From Plantibacter flavus (GTDB taxonomy: Bacteria; Actinomycetota; Actinomycetes; Actinomycetales; Microbacteriaceae): DNA of 64,000 nucleotides. Every line of letters starts with the position of its first letter. Within the stretch, counting starts at the first letter, position 1. The translations under genes were made by a program, and so were the position numbers. The stretch spans positions 248,001-312,000 of the forward strand of contig NZ_FXAP01000003.1 in NCBI RefSeq assembly GCF_900177615.1, read 5' to 3'. The notes below the pieces were generated by a model. It did not search any database. It saw nothing but the letters and a program-made list of their open reading frames with translations, and was not told where the DNA came from. Of this stretch, positions 16,034-24,399 are shown one piece after another.

Positions 16034-17866
16034 TCAGGAAGCGGACGGTGCGCCGGCGCGCGGCTGGCGGAGCGGCAGCGTCACGGTGAAGGTGGAGCCG
16101 CGGCCCGGGCGGCTCGACACGGTGATCCAGCCATGATGCGCCTCGGTGATGGACTTCACGATCGACAGCCCGAGCCCGACACCGGGCCGCGCATCGTCGC
16201 GGACCTCCCTGGCTCGGAAGAAGCGGTCGAAGAGCTGCCGCTGGTCGTCCGGCGAGATGCCGATGCCGGTGTCCGCGACGTTGACGGTGCAGGTCGTCCC
16301 GTCCACCGCGACGGTCACGACGACGCGTCCACCCCGCGGCGTGTACTTCACCGCGTTCGACAGCAGGTTGTCGAGGACCTGGCGGAGCCGGGCACCGTCG
16401 CCCTCCAGTTCCACGTGCGGGGGGACCTCGGCTCGGACGACGACACCGGCCTCCGACGCCTGCGGGAGGATCGCGGCCGCGCTCGCCCGGGCGATGTCGG
16501 CGACGTCGGTGAGGGCGATCCGCACGCGCATCTCGGCGTCGCCCGCTGCGAGCAGGTCACCGATGATCGCGTACAGCTGCTCCGCGTTGCGTTGGATCGT
16601 CGAGACCTCGCGCTCCAGCCCGAGCTGCCGCAGGTCGTGTCCTTCGGTGAGGAGGTCGAGGTAGCCGATGATCGACGTCAACGGGGTGCGGAGCTCGTGC
16701 GACACGTCGATGAGGAACGCTTCTCGCAGCGCCAACGCATTGGCGAGGTCGGTGACGTCGTGCCCGACGGTGATGGTGCCGACGAAGGTCCCGTCGTCGG
16801 TGTGCACCTGTCGCGCGTTCCCGATGATGGCGCGCTGGTCGCCCGGCTCCCCCACCCAGTACAGATCGCCACGGAAGCTCTCTCCGCGCAACGCCCGGTT
16901 GATGACCTGCTCCTCGGGTGGCACCCGGGTCTTCCGGTCCGGTCCGTAGACGTGGACGCCGGCCCGGGTCTTGGGGTCGAACCCCGCCAGTCGGGCCTGC
17001 TCGTACGTGGCCTCGTTCCGGAGCGCCGCCGTGCCGTCCGGCCGGAAGAAGGCGACGGCGGCGTCGACGGATTCCGAGACCGTCGTCGCGATGGCCGCCG
17101 CCTCCGTCGCTGCGGCGAGCGCGATGCGCGCGCGCCCTTCATGGGCGCGGAGCTGACGCGCGGCCAGGTGCACGGTGACGGTCATGATGAGGACCAGGGC
17201 CGGCAGGATGCAGATCGCACCCCACCCGCCAGGCGTCGTCGGCCATGCTCCGGCGCGCGCCACCGGGATGAGGGAGACGAAGACCGCTCCGAACACCGGG
17301 ACGGGCAGTGCCGAGACCCCGAACCCACCCGCGAGCCAGAGCACCGGGATCACGATCAGGAGACCCGACGTCGGCAGGTTCGGCAGGGTGTCGCGGAAGA
17401 ACCCGACGGCGAGGATGTCGATGGTCGGAACGAGCACGAGCAGACCGCGGAGTGCACCGGACGGTGGCACGGCGAACAGGAGGGACGTGGCCGCGGCCGT
17501 CAAGGAGAGCCCGATGAGGAAGTCGGGCTCCAGCAGGGTCCACGTCGAGGTCAGGCCGATGTACAGCCCGAGCATCAGGATCGAGGCGATGAACGCGAAC
17601 TGCGCACCGGCGAAGAGGTGGTTGGTCCGCGGCAGGGGTGTGGCTGCCGCGGCCGGGACGGAGATGCCGACGGCCGGTGATGCGGGCCGTGGAGCGGCGG
17701 CAGGTCGAGCCGGGGCGGGCCGAGCCTGGCCCGGCTGAACGGGACCCGGCCGCATGGGAGCTGGCCGAGCGCCGCCACGATCACGGAATCGTGGGTCCTG
17801 GGGCTGACGCTGGGCCATGGCTGCTCTCCGGAGGGGACGAGCGATCGCCGGGATCGGGTCGCTCAC
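16034..17866 (-). CDS. Orphan sensor histidine kinase with PAS domain
   Basis: A 610-residue membrane kinase. After a Pro/Arg-rich cytoplasmic stretch (about 15-75) come six or so membrane helices (about 80-235), a PAS-like domain (about 255-370), the phosphoacceptor helix SHELRTPLTS with His390, and the ATPase domain with N box NLLSNAVKYTPRGG, DTGIGIS and GVGLGLSIVKSI. It should autophosphorylate in response to an unknown membrane or cytoplasmic signal. The GTG at 17866 lies six bases after TAGGGT, supporting a leaderless start; an internal ATG at 17818 with GGAGAG is a second candidate. No response regulator is adjacent. Confidence 0.88.
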   Translation of the reverse strand: MSDPIPAIARPLRRAAMAQRQPQDPRFRDRGGARPAPMRPGPVQPGQARPAPARPAAAPRPASPAVGISVPAAAATPLPRTNHLFAGAQFAFIASILMLGLYIGLTSTWTLLEPDFLIGLSLTAAATSLLFAVPPSGALRGLLVLVPTIDILAVGFFRDTLPNLPTSGLLIVIPVLWLAGGFGVSALPVPVFGAVFVSLIPVARAGAWPTTPGGWGAICILPALVLIMTVTVHLAARQLRAHEGRARIALAAATEAAAIATTVSESVDAAVAFFRPDGTAALRNEATYEQARLAGFDPKTRAGVHVYGPDRKTRVPPEEQVINRALRGESFRGDLYWVGEPGDQRAIIGNARQVHTDDGTFVGTITVGHDVTDLANALALREAFLIDVSHELRTPLTSIIGYLDLLTEGHDLRQLGLEREVSTIQRNAEQLYAIIGDLLAAGDAEMRVRIALTDVADIARASAAAILPQASEAGVVVRAEVPPHVELEGDGARLRQVLDNLLSNAVKYTPRGGRVVVTVAVDGTTCTVNVADTGIGISPDDQRQLFDRFFRAREVRDDARPGVGLGLSIVKSITEAHHGWITVSSRPGRGSTFTVTLPLRQPRAGAPSAS

Positions 17867-17872
17867 TCCCGA

Positions 17873-17878
17873 ACCCTA
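17873..17878 (-). promoter_or_regulatory. -10 element of the histidine kinase gene
   Basis: TAGGGT on the minus strand, six bases from the GTG at 17866, indicating a leaderless transcript. Confidence 0.5.
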
Positions 17879-17922
17879 CCCGGTGCGCGGACCGCCTTCA
17901 GCAACTGTTGACAGCAGGCGGC

Positions 17923-18840
17923 TCAGGTCGGGAGGCGATCGGGCCGCTTCGGCGGGTACACCCAGGTGACCATCACCACCGAGATCATCATGAGGAGGAA
18001 CCACGACACCAGCTTGGTGAGCGGGACGAGCTGCCAACCGTCCTCCTGATTCGGGTACAGCCAGGCGCCCGTGATCGTCCCGACGTTCTCGGCGATCCAG
18101 ATGAAGCAGGCCACGAGCAGGAACGCCACCAGCACGGGCATACGGTGCGTCCGACGGAACACGCGGAAGTGCATCATCGTCCGTGTGAACACGACGAGGA
18201 CGGACGCGAGCAGCACCCATCGCAGATCCACGATGAAGTGCTGGCTGAAGAAGTTCACGTAGATGCCGGCCGCGATGATCGTCGTGAGCCACACCCGTGG
18301 ATAGCGGTCGAACCGGAGGTCGAAGAGCCGGTACACGCGGACCATGTACGACCCGACGGCCGCGTACATGAACCCGGTGTACAACGGCACGGCGCCGAGG
18401 TGCAGGACCCCGCCGCCGTCGTACTCCCACGACCCCACCCCGGTCTTGAACAGCTCCATGCCCGTCCCGACGACGTGGAAGAGGACGATCACCCAGAGCT
18501 CGCGGCCCGTCTCGAGCCTGGTGACGATCATGACCACCTGGATGACGATGGCAGCGACGACGAGCGCGTCGTTCCGGGCGAGCCAGACGTCGTCCGGGTA
18601 CCAGAGGCGGGCGGCGACGATCACGGCGAGCATCGCTGCGCCGAAGATGCACGCCCACGCCTGTTTCGCCCCGAAGACGAGGAACTCGACGGCCTTCGCC
18701 CGCGCACCGCCGTCGGGGGCCTCGCGCAGGAGCCGGTTGGCCCGGTCGTCGATCCAGCGCTCGACCACGGTCAGTTCGTGCTGGTCCACCCGACGTGCGT
18801 CGCGACCCGCTCCATCTGCGGGGGTGGGCGGCTCGGACAT
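17923..18840 (-). CDS. DUF817 family membrane protein
   Basis: A 305-residue polytopic membrane protein of the DUF817 family, with about eight membrane segments. Family wording includes EFLVFGAKQAWACIFG, FHVVGTGMELFKTGVGSWEYD, PLYTGFMYAAVGSYM and the C-terminal SWFLLMMISVVMVTWVYPPKRP. Function is unknown. The ATG at 18840 is six bases from TATGCT (18847-18852), which favours it over an upstream codon at 18891. Confidence 0.85.
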   Translation of the reverse strand: MSEPPTPADGAGRDARRVDQHELTVVERWIDDRANRLLREAPDGGARAKAVEFLVFGAKQAWACIFGAAMLAVIVAARLWYPDDVWLARNDALVVAAIVIQVVMIVTRLETGRELWVIVLFHVVGTGMELFKTGVGSWEYDGGGVLHLGAVPLYTGFMYAAVGSYMVRVYRLFDLRFDRYPRVWLTTIIAAGIYVNFFSQHFIVDLRWVLLASVLVVFTRTMMHFRVFRRTHRMPVLVAFLLVACFIWIAENVGTITGAWLYPNQEDGWQLVPLTKLVSWFLLMMISVVMVTWVYPPKRPDRLPT

Positions 18841-18846
18841 CGGGCC

Positions 18847-18852
18847 AGCATA
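18847..18852 (-). promoter_or_regulatory. -10 element of the DUF817 gene
   Basis: TATGCT on the minus strand with six bases to the ATG at 18840. Confidence 0.5.
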
Positions 18853-18919
18853 CGGGCACACACCGCGCCGCACCTGGGACGTCGGGACCACCCCGACGCG
18901 GGCTGCGGCGTGCAGCTCC

Positions 18920-18925
18920 TAGGGT
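18920..18925 (+). promoter_or_regulatory. -10 element of the large lipoprotein gene
   Basis: TAGGGT with six bases to the ATG at 18932, a leaderless arrangement divergent from the DUF817 promoter about 70 bases away. Confidence 0.5.
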
Positions 18926-18931
18926 GGGTCC

Positions 18932-20404
18932 ATGCCGCAGAACCGCACGATCCGGACCGCTGCCACGGCGTTGTTCGCCGTGGCAGCCGTCCTCGGCCTC
19001 TCGGGCTGTGGCGACGTGAACGCCGCTTCCGCCGCCGGGCGGGACTTCGAACAGCTCCTGGACGGCGTCCCGGAGGTGGCCGATGTCGACACGACCGGGA
19101 GCAACACCCTGCCGTGGAGCGGAACGGCATCGGCGTCGGTGCTCATGGACGACGACGTCACCGACGATCGACTGAGCGGGATCGTGGACCGCATCGGCGG
19201 ATTCCTGAACGAGCAGGCGAAGCGGAGCGGCGGAGCGACGTGGGAGGGCGTCGACCTCACCGTCCGTGGGTTCACCCTGTCCGTCCTCGACCGACGAGCC
19301 GACAACGCGACCCAGCTGGAGCTGCTCGCCTCGCTCGAGGACGAGGGCGTGCCGGGAGGCGAACTGCAGCTCTCCGCCGCCGGAACCGACGGTACACGTG
19401 CGTCCTCGCTCACCCTCGTGGCGCGTCCCGGTGAGGACTTCCTCGCCGCCTACGACCTGGCCAGGGCGACCGCCGACGCGACGCCCGCCTACGCCGCCGC
19501 GGTCGTCACCGGCCGCAGCGACGACGGCGTCGACCCGGCCGAACCCGACGAGGACGACACCGACGATGCGGCCCCCGGCGTCCCGAACTGGGACGGGACC
19601 GCGCGGTTCTCCATCTCCTCAGGCGTCGACGACGATGCGACGGTCAGCGGCGATCCCGGCACGACCCGCGCCGCCTACCTGGCCGTCGCCGAGCAGTTCG
19701 AGGTCATCGGCGCCACGCTGACCCCGGCCACGATCGACCTCCGCATCGCGAGCGTCGACGACGTGGCCGCCGCGACCGCGGTGGCGACGAGTGCGGTTCC
19801 GGCGGACGTCGCAGTGGAGGTCCAGGGCGGCATCGTCACCTGGGATGACGGCGTCCAGTCGGCGGACATGCTGCCGGTCGCCCAGGCGCTCGGCGCGGTG
19901 CCCGGCGTGACCGCGATCGCGGCGTCGAGTGACCGCCTCGGGATCACCGTGTCGGATCCGATGGCGGGGCGAGTCGCTCTCGACGCGCTCGACGCACTGC
20001 CGGCGGCGTCGATCGTCGAATCGCTCCGGATCGGTGGACACGTCGCGAACGGCGACCCTGGCACGTTCTCGGTGAGCGGCTCTCGCGCGGAGGCCGCATC
20101 GCTGCTCACCCTGGTCGAGCAGCTGGCCGCATCGGGCTCGCTGGCCTCGTTCGAGGGCAGCGCCGGCCGCCTGCAGGTGGACGTCCGCCCGGCGGACGAC
20201 GCGACACTCGGGGCGGCGATCGGGCTCGTCAAGGCCGGCATCGCGCCGGGGACCTGGACGAGGATCGGCGTCGACGGCGAACGGGGGACGTGGTGGTTCG
20301 ACGCGATCGACACGATCACGATCGACGCCTCCGAGTACGCCGACGAGTCCCCGGAGGAGACCGCGCTCCGCGAGCGCATCGAGCGCCTCTGGAACGCCGC
20401 CTGA
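18932..20404 (+). CDS. Large lipoprotein, unknown function
   Basis: A 490-residue protein with lipobox LSGC (Cys26) after the hydrophobic ATALFAVAAVLGL. The mature part is rich in Ala, Asp, Thr and Val and appears to consist of several similar alpha/beta units of about 75-80 residues, in which a helical stretch such as LLDGVPEVADV, LGAVPGVTAI or LEDEGVPGGE is followed by beta strands; an acidic low-complexity linker (DEDDTDDAAPG) lies near 205-215. No enzyme motif was recognised. It is likely exposed on the cell surface. The gene is monocistronic. Confidence 0.75.
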   Translation: MPQNRTIRTAATALFAVAAVLGLSGCGDVNAASAAGRDFEQLLDGVPEVADVDTTGSNTLPWSGTASASVLMDDDVTDDRLSGIVDRIGGFLNEQAKRSGGATWEGVDLTVRGFTLSVLDRRADNATQLELLASLEDEGVPGGELQLSAAGTDGTRASSLTLVARPGEDFLAAYDLARATADATPAYAAAVVTGRSDDGVDPAEPDEDDTDDAAPGVPNWDGTARFSISSGVDDDATVSGDPGTTRAAYLAVAEQFEVIGATLTPATIDLRIASVDDVAAATAVATSAVPADVAVEVQGGIVTWDDGVQSADMLPVAQALGAVPGVTAIAASSDRLGITVSDPMAGRVALDALDALPAASIVESLRIGGHVANGDPGTFSVSGSRAEAASLLTLVEQLAASGSLASFEGSAGRLQVDVRPADDATLGAAIGLVKAGIAPGTWTRIGVDGERGTWWFDAIDTITIDASEYADESPEETALRERIERLWNAA

Positions 20405-20411
20405 CGTCCAC

Positions 20412-20496
20412 AACTCCTGCAACGCCTATCCGGACCGTCGGCGATGCGGGTGCTCGAGCGGCCGCTGCTCGCCGAGCGGTCCAAGCAGCAGGAGTT
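20412..20496. repeat. Imperfect inverted repeat between convergent genes
   Basis: AACTCCTGC at 20412-20420 pairs with GCAGGAGTT at 20488-20496, with further self-complementary GC-rich sequence between. The right arm provides the TAA stop of the minus-strand gene ending at 20495. Probably a shared terminator. Confidence 0.5.
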
Positions 20497-21694
20497 ACGG
20501 ACGCGGCTCGCCGACGGCCCGGGGGCGCGAGACCGTCACCGTGAACTTCTGGTTGCGTGCGAACTGCCTCGTCGGACCGACGAGCCGCTCGAGGGCAGCC
20601 CGATAGCCGAGGTGCGAGTTCCACACGACGGCGAGGGTGCCACCCGGCTGCAGGACACGCGCGGCCTCGGCGAACAGGTCGTGGGCGACGCCCGTGTGGA
20701 CGGTGGTCCCGCTGTGGAAGGGCGGGTTCAGGACGATGAGGTCGGCTGACGCGTCCGGCTGCATCGACAGGCCGTCGTCGCGGAGCACCGTGATTCGCTC
20801 GGCCAGCCGGCGGTCGACGTCGTCGTTGGCGGCGATGGTCGCGGTGGTCGAGGCGACCGCGGCAGCGGACTGGTCGGTCGCGATGACCGCGAGCTCGGGC
20901 CGGGCGATGGCGAGCGACACCGCGAGGACGCCGGTACCGCATCCGAGGTCGATGGCGGTCCGGGCGTCGGGCGCGATGTCCGGCAGTGCCTCGAGCAGGA
21001 AGCGGGTGCCGATGTCGAGCTTCGTGCCGGCGAACGCCGCCCCGGCGGCGGCGATGGTCAGGCCGATGTCGGCGTGGTGCTCGGTGCGCAGCGCGGTCGA
21101 GGCCGTGGTGTCGGTTTCGTCACGCTCTCCCTCGACGGCGGCGGTCACCGGGTCGCTCGCGCGGAGTACCCGGGACTTCTGCCGGGCGAGGCTCGCGGTG
21201 ACAGTCGAGAAGCTCCGACCGAGGACCTCGTTCATCGCGGGCGTGAGGTGCTTCACCCGGCCACCGGCCAGGAGACGGACGTCAGCGGCGCCCCAGCGGG
21301 CCACGGCGGCGGCGATCTCGTGCAGGGCTTCGAGGTGCTTCGGGAGTTGCAAGAGGACGAGTGATGCGCCCGTGAACAGCTCGTCGCCGAGCGGCAGGTT
21401 GCGGAAGCCACCGTCGACGCCGAGCCGTTCGGCGTTCGCGGCGAGTGCGCGTTCACCGACCGCCGCGTCCTGGTGCACCCGGACGTCGGTCGCCCCCAGG
21501 AGCGCGACGGCGCCGAGGGTCAGCGCCCCGTAGGCGTCGCCGACGACGACGATCTCGCCGGGCGTCGGCACTCGCCCGGCCAGGGCCACGGCCGCTTCGT
21601 CGAGCAGGAACCGATCGGTCGCGTCGACGGCGAAGAGGTTGGGTGCCTCGTGATCGGGGAACCGGCGCAGCGCGTCGAAGGAGAACTCGGGCAT
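20495..21694 (-). CDS. RlmG/RsmC-like class I rRNA guanine-N2 methyltransferase
   Basis: A 399-residue S-adenosylmethionine-dependent methyltransferase with duplicated Rossmann domains, as in RsmC and RlmG. The C-terminal catalytic half has DLGCGTGVLAVSLAIARPE (SAM binding), NPPFHSG (the N-P-P-[FY] motif of amino-group methyltransferases) and PGGTLAVVWNSHLGYRAALERLVG, the last close to RlmG wording. The expected target is a guanine N2 in rRNA; 16S versus 23S is not decidable here. TACGCT six bases before the ATG suggests a leaderless mRNA. Confidence 0.85.
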   Translation of the reverse strand: MPEFSFDALRRFPDHEAPNLFAVDATDRFLLDEAAVALAGRVPTPGEIVVVGDAYGALTLGAVALLGATDVRVHQDAAVGERALAANAERLGVDGGFRNLPLGDELFTGASLVLLQLPKHLEALHEIAAAVARWGAADVRLLAGGRVKHLTPAMNEVLGRSFSTVTASLARQKSRVLRASDPVTAAVEGERDETDTTASTALRTEHHADIGLTIAAAGAAFAGTKLDIGTRFLLEALPDIAPDARTAIDLGCGTGVLAVSLAIARPELAVIATDQSAAAVASTTATIAANDDVDRRLAERITVLRDDGLSMQPDASADLIVLNPPFHSGTTVHTGVAHDLFAEAARVLQPGGTLAVVWNSHLGYRAALERLVGPTRQFARNQKFTVTVSRPRAVGEPRP

Positions 21695-21700
21695 CCCCTC

Positions 21701-21706
21701 AGCGTA
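21701..21706 (-). promoter_or_regulatory. -10 element of the rRNA methyltransferase-like gene
   Basis: TACGCT on the minus strand, six bases from the ATG at 21694. Confidence 0.5.
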
Positions 21707-21736
21707 CCGGCGGGCCGTCCGCGCGGGTTCTCGCGG

Positions 21737-22129
21737 TCAGGACGCGGGGACCGCCGCCACGGCGTCGATCTCGACGAGCGCTCCCGGGCGTGCCGGGGCG
21801 ACCGAGACGACCGTCACCGCGGTCCGGCGACCACCCCAGACCGCCGCGGTCGCCGCGTAGCCGTCGGACGGATCGATCCCTGGCGCGAGGTAGATGGTGA
21901 GTTTCGCGACGTGCTCGGGCCCGGAACCGGCCTCGGCGAGCACCGTGAGGACGTTGCGGAGCGCCTGTTCCGTCTGCGGACCGAGGCCGTCGAGGAGCGC
22001 GCCCTCGGCGTCGACGCCGTTCTGCCCGCCGATGAACAGCGTCGGGCCGGCCGGGAGGATCATGCCCTGCGCGAAGGCGGGGCTCGTGTACATGGAGGGC
22101 GGATCGACGGCGATCGGCGGCGTGGACAT
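21737..22129 (-). CDS. RidA family enamine/imine deaminase-like protein
   Basis: A 130-residue protein of the RidA/YjgF/UK114 family, small trimeric proteins that hydrolyse reactive enamine/imine intermediates. The family pattern is seen in YTSPAFAQGMILPAGPTLFIGGQ, ALRNVLTVLAEAGSGPEHVAKLTIYL and RPGALVEIDAVAAVP. The conserved Arg that contacts substrate carboxylate in true RidA (usually near residue 105, in an R-x-x-L-P context) is not obvious here, so it may belong to a non-RidA subgroup. GAAGGGAAG gives a ribosome site. Confidence 0.8.
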   Translation of the reverse strand: MSTPPIAVDPPSMYTSPAFAQGMILPAGPTLFIGGQNGVDAEGALLDGLGPQTEQALRNVLTVLAEAGSGPEHVAKLTIYLAPGIDPSDGYAATAAVWGGRRTAVTVVSVAPARPGALVEIDAVAAVPAS

Positions 22130-22213
22130 GGCGGCTTCCCTTCCGGAGCGGCGACACAGCCTGGACCGGCTGATGCAGCGATTCTGCTCCCGGGGACCGA
22201 CACCGTCCAGTGG

Positions 22214-22858
22214 TCAGCTGCGTCTGCGCGCGCGTCGAGCCGGCTTCTCCGCCTTCACGGCTCGGAGGACGGCCGGGAAGACGAGGACGCCGAGCCCGGC
22301 GGAGACGAACAGGTTGACGACCGTGGCGATGGCGACGCCCTGGCCGAAGGCGCGGACGGTCTCGAGGCCGCTGGCGTCCTCGGCGCGGACGGACGCGATC
22401 GCACCGAACACGATGACGAGGCTGATGACCGCGAAGATCAGTTGCAGCGGGACGGTGGCCCACATGCCCCAGTGCGTGACGGCTCCTGCGCGACGCACGC
22501 CGTGACGTCGCAGGATCCGCAGGCTGAGGGCGATGCCACCGAGGAAGGCGACGACCCCGAGCGCGACGTACCCCCACACCCAGGCACCCAACGGCGGTGT
22601 CAGGAAGAGCAGGATGAACCCGAACACGCGCGAGAAGCCGTCGACCCATTCGGCCTCGCCCGCACCGAGCAGGACGCCGACGAGGATCGGGGCGCCGATC
22701 ACGACGAGCGTCAGCAGCGGAAGCACGCCGGCGATGACGCCGAAGTACATGAGCGGGTAGGCGGTCACCCCGGTCAGGCGGGCGCCGCGCCGCCTCCGGG
22801 CCGTCGCGGGTGCGGTCTGCGCCGGGTCCGGCTTCGTCACCACGGGCTGCGCGCTCAT
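22214..22858 (-). CDS. Four- to five-span membrane protein, unknown
   Basis: A 214-residue integral membrane protein. A cytoplasmic N-terminus rich in Pro, Ala and Arg (about 1-30) is followed by hydrophobic segments LMYFGVIAGVLPLLTLVVIGAPILVGVL, VFGFILLFLTPPLGAWVWGYVALGVVAFLGGIAL (probably two), TVPLQLIFAVISLVIVFGA and AIATVVNLFVSAGLGVLVF, ending in a basic tail (KPARRARRRS). No family was recognised. TAGGGT at 22865-22870 lies six bases before the ATG, so the gene has its own leaderless promoter downstream of the hspR hairpin. Confidence 0.65.
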   Translation of the reverse strand: MSAQPVVTKPDPAQTAPATARRRRGARLTGVTAYPLMYFGVIAGVLPLLTLVVIGAPILVGVLLGAGEAEWVDGFSRVFGFILLFLTPPLGAWVWGYVALGVVAFLGGIALSLRILRRHGVRRAGAVTHWGMWATVPLQLIFAVISLVIVFGAIASVRAEDASGLETVRAFGQGVAIATVVNLFVSAGLGVLVFPAVLRAVKAEKPARRARRRS

Positions 22859-22864
22859 GCCCCA

Positions 22865-22870
22865 ACCCTA
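22865..22870 (-). promoter_or_regulatory. -10 element of the membrane protein gene
   Basis: TAGGGT on the minus strand, six bases from the ATG at 22858. Confidence 0.5.
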
Positions 22871-22885
22871 CGCGGCGTGCAGACA

Positions 22886-22946
22886 GACGAAAGCGCACTC
22901 GTGGTCGTCATCCACGCGGGATGACGACCACGAGTGCGCTTTCGTC
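22886..22946 (-). terminator. 28-bp perfect hairpin after hspR
   Basis: Arms 22886-22913 and 22919-22946 are perfectly complementary over 28 bp with a 5-base loop. The hairpin begins 2 bases after the hspR stop and ends before the promoter of the next gene. It has no U tract. It probably ends the dnaK operon transcript or protects its 3' end; it is far longer than a usual intrinsic terminator stem. Confidence 0.75.
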
Positions 22947-22948
22947 GG

Positions 22949-23365
22949 CTACTCGGAGAGCGACGGCCGCCAGACGACGACCTCGGTCCGGCGGCGGGTG
23001 CGGGTACCGCTCCGCATCGGAACGACGCTCCCCTCCATGCCGGCGGCGAACACCCGGTTGCCCGGGGTACGCAGCAGGGCGTTGGCGAGCGCGTGCTCGA
23101 GCTCCCGAACCCGACCCTGGAGCGAGCTGACCTCGTTCTCCAGGGTCAGGATGCGGGAGATGCCCTCGAGGCTGACGCCCTCGGCACTGAGCCTGGACAC
23201 CTCACGGAGCTGGGCGATGTCGCGCATCGAGTACCTGCGCGACTTCCCGGCGGTCCGCGTCGGCGACACGAGCCCGAGCCGGTCGTACTGTCGGAGGGTC
23301 TGTGGGTGCATGCCGGCGAGCTCGGCAGCCATCGCGATCGCGAAGACCGGCGAATGCTCGTCCAT
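22949..23365 (-). CDS. hspR: HspR, heat-shock repressor (MerR family)
   Basis: A 138-residue MerR-type DNA-binding repressor of heat-shock genes. It starts with VFAIAMAAELAGMHPQTLRQYDRLGLVSPTRT, the recognition helix-turn-helix of HspR, then RRYSMRDIAQLREV and a coiled coil (LENEVSSLQGRVRELEHALA) for dimerisation. It binds HAIR sites, with DnaK as co-repressor in Streptomyces. As the last gene of the dnaK operon it controls its own synthesis. Four HAIR sites lie in this window, before clpB, dnaK (two) and the second Hsp100 gene. Confidence 0.95.
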   Translation of the reverse strand: MDEHSPVFAIAMAAELAGMHPQTLRQYDRLGLVSPTRTAGKSRRYSMRDIAQLREVSRLSAEGVSLEGISRILTLENEVSSLQGRVRELEHALANALLRTPGNRVFAAGMEGSVVPMRSGTRTRRRTEVVVWRPSLSE

Positions 23366-23395
23366 GCTCCCTGCCCTTCCGTGTGCTGCTGGCTA

Positions 23396-24397
23396 CTAGC
23401 CCCGAGCCCTGGCGATGAGCTCGTCTCGGGGGTTGTCCTTCGGCTCCAGCTCGTGGAACCGTTCGAGTGCTTCCTTGGCCTCGCCGCCGAGATGCGCCGG
23501 GACGACGATCTGCACGACGGCCAGGAGGTCGCCGGTGCCCTTCGTCGTCGCGACACCACGGCCCTTGACGCGCAGGACGCGGCCGCTCGGCGTACCGGGG
23601 GCGACCCGCAGCTTGACGGGGTCGCCGCCGAGCGTCGGAACCTCGATCGTGGCACCGAGCGCGGCCTCCACGAAGGTGACCGGTACGGTGACGCGGAGGT
23701 TCAGGCCGTCGCGTTCGAACACGGGATGCTTGCGGACACTCACGGTGACCACGATATCGCCGGGTTCGCCGCCGTCCGGACTCGGCTGCCCCTTGCCGCG
23801 CAGGCGGATCTTCTGTCCATCCGACACACCCGCCGGGATCTTCACCTTGATGGTGCGTCCCTCGGAGGTCTGCAGGGAGATGGTGTCGCCCTGCGTGGCC
23901 GTGATGAAGTCGATCGTGGTGTGCGCGGTGATGTCGCGGCCCGGCGTGGGTCCGCCGTAGCCGCGGAAGCCGCCGGAGGTCTGGCCGAAGCCACCCTGGC
24001 CGAACATGCCGCCGAGGATGTCCTCGTACCCGGGAGGAGCCTGCTGGTAGCTGTAGCTCTGACGACCGCCACCACCACCGCCCCCACCGAACATCGTCCC
24101 GAAGACGTCCTCGAAGCCGCCCTGACCGCCGCCGGCACCCGGGGCGGTGAAGCGTGCTCCACCGCCCATGGCGCGAACGGCGTCGTACTCCTTGCGCTGC
24201 TCGGGGTCGCCCAGCACCGAGTGGGCCTCGCTGATCTCCTTGAACTTCGCCTCGGCCTTCGCATCACCCGGGTTGGAGTCCGGGTGGTACTGCCGGGCGA
24301 GCTTCCGGTAGACCTTCTTCAGTTCCGCCGGCGTCACATCCTTCTTGACGCCGAGGACCTTGTAGAAGTCCTTGTCGAACCAGTCCTGACTCGCCAT
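23396..24397 (-). CDS. dnaJ: DnaJ-type co-chaperone without zinc-finger domain
   Basis: A 333-residue J-protein that stimulates DnaK ATPase. Residues about 9-75 form the J domain with the HPD motif (YHPDSNPGD); a Gly/Phe-rich linker with a run of Gly (about 78-150) follows; then two C-terminal beta domains (IPAGVSDGQKIRLRGKGQPSPDGG, APGTPSGRVLRVKGRGV). The four CxxCxGxG repeats of classical DnaJ are absent, so it is class B (CbpA-like). It lies between grpE and hspR, where the zinc-finger DnaJ is found in many actinobacteria. Confidence 0.92.
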   Translation of the reverse strand: MASQDWFDKDFYKVLGVKKDVTPAELKKVYRKLARQYHPDSNPGDAKAEAKFKEISEAHSVLGDPEQRKEYDAVRAMGGGARFTAPGAGGGQGGFEDVFGTMFGGGGGGGGRQSYSYQQAPPGYEDILGGMFGQGGFGQTSGGFRGYGGPTPGRDITAHTTIDFITATQGDTISLQTSEGRTIKVKIPAGVSDGQKIRLRGKGQPSPDGGEPGDIVVTVSVRKHPVFERDGLNLRVTVPVTFVEAALGATIEVPTLGGDPVKLRVAPGTPSGRVLRVKGRGVATTKGTGDLLAVVQIVVPAHLGGEAKEALERFHELEPKDNPRDELIARARG

Positions 24398-24399
24398 GG

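Noticed and set aside
22886-22946. Riboswitch or attenuator before the membrane protein gene
   Set aside because: The hairpin lies upstream of that gene's own -10, so it is not in its leader.
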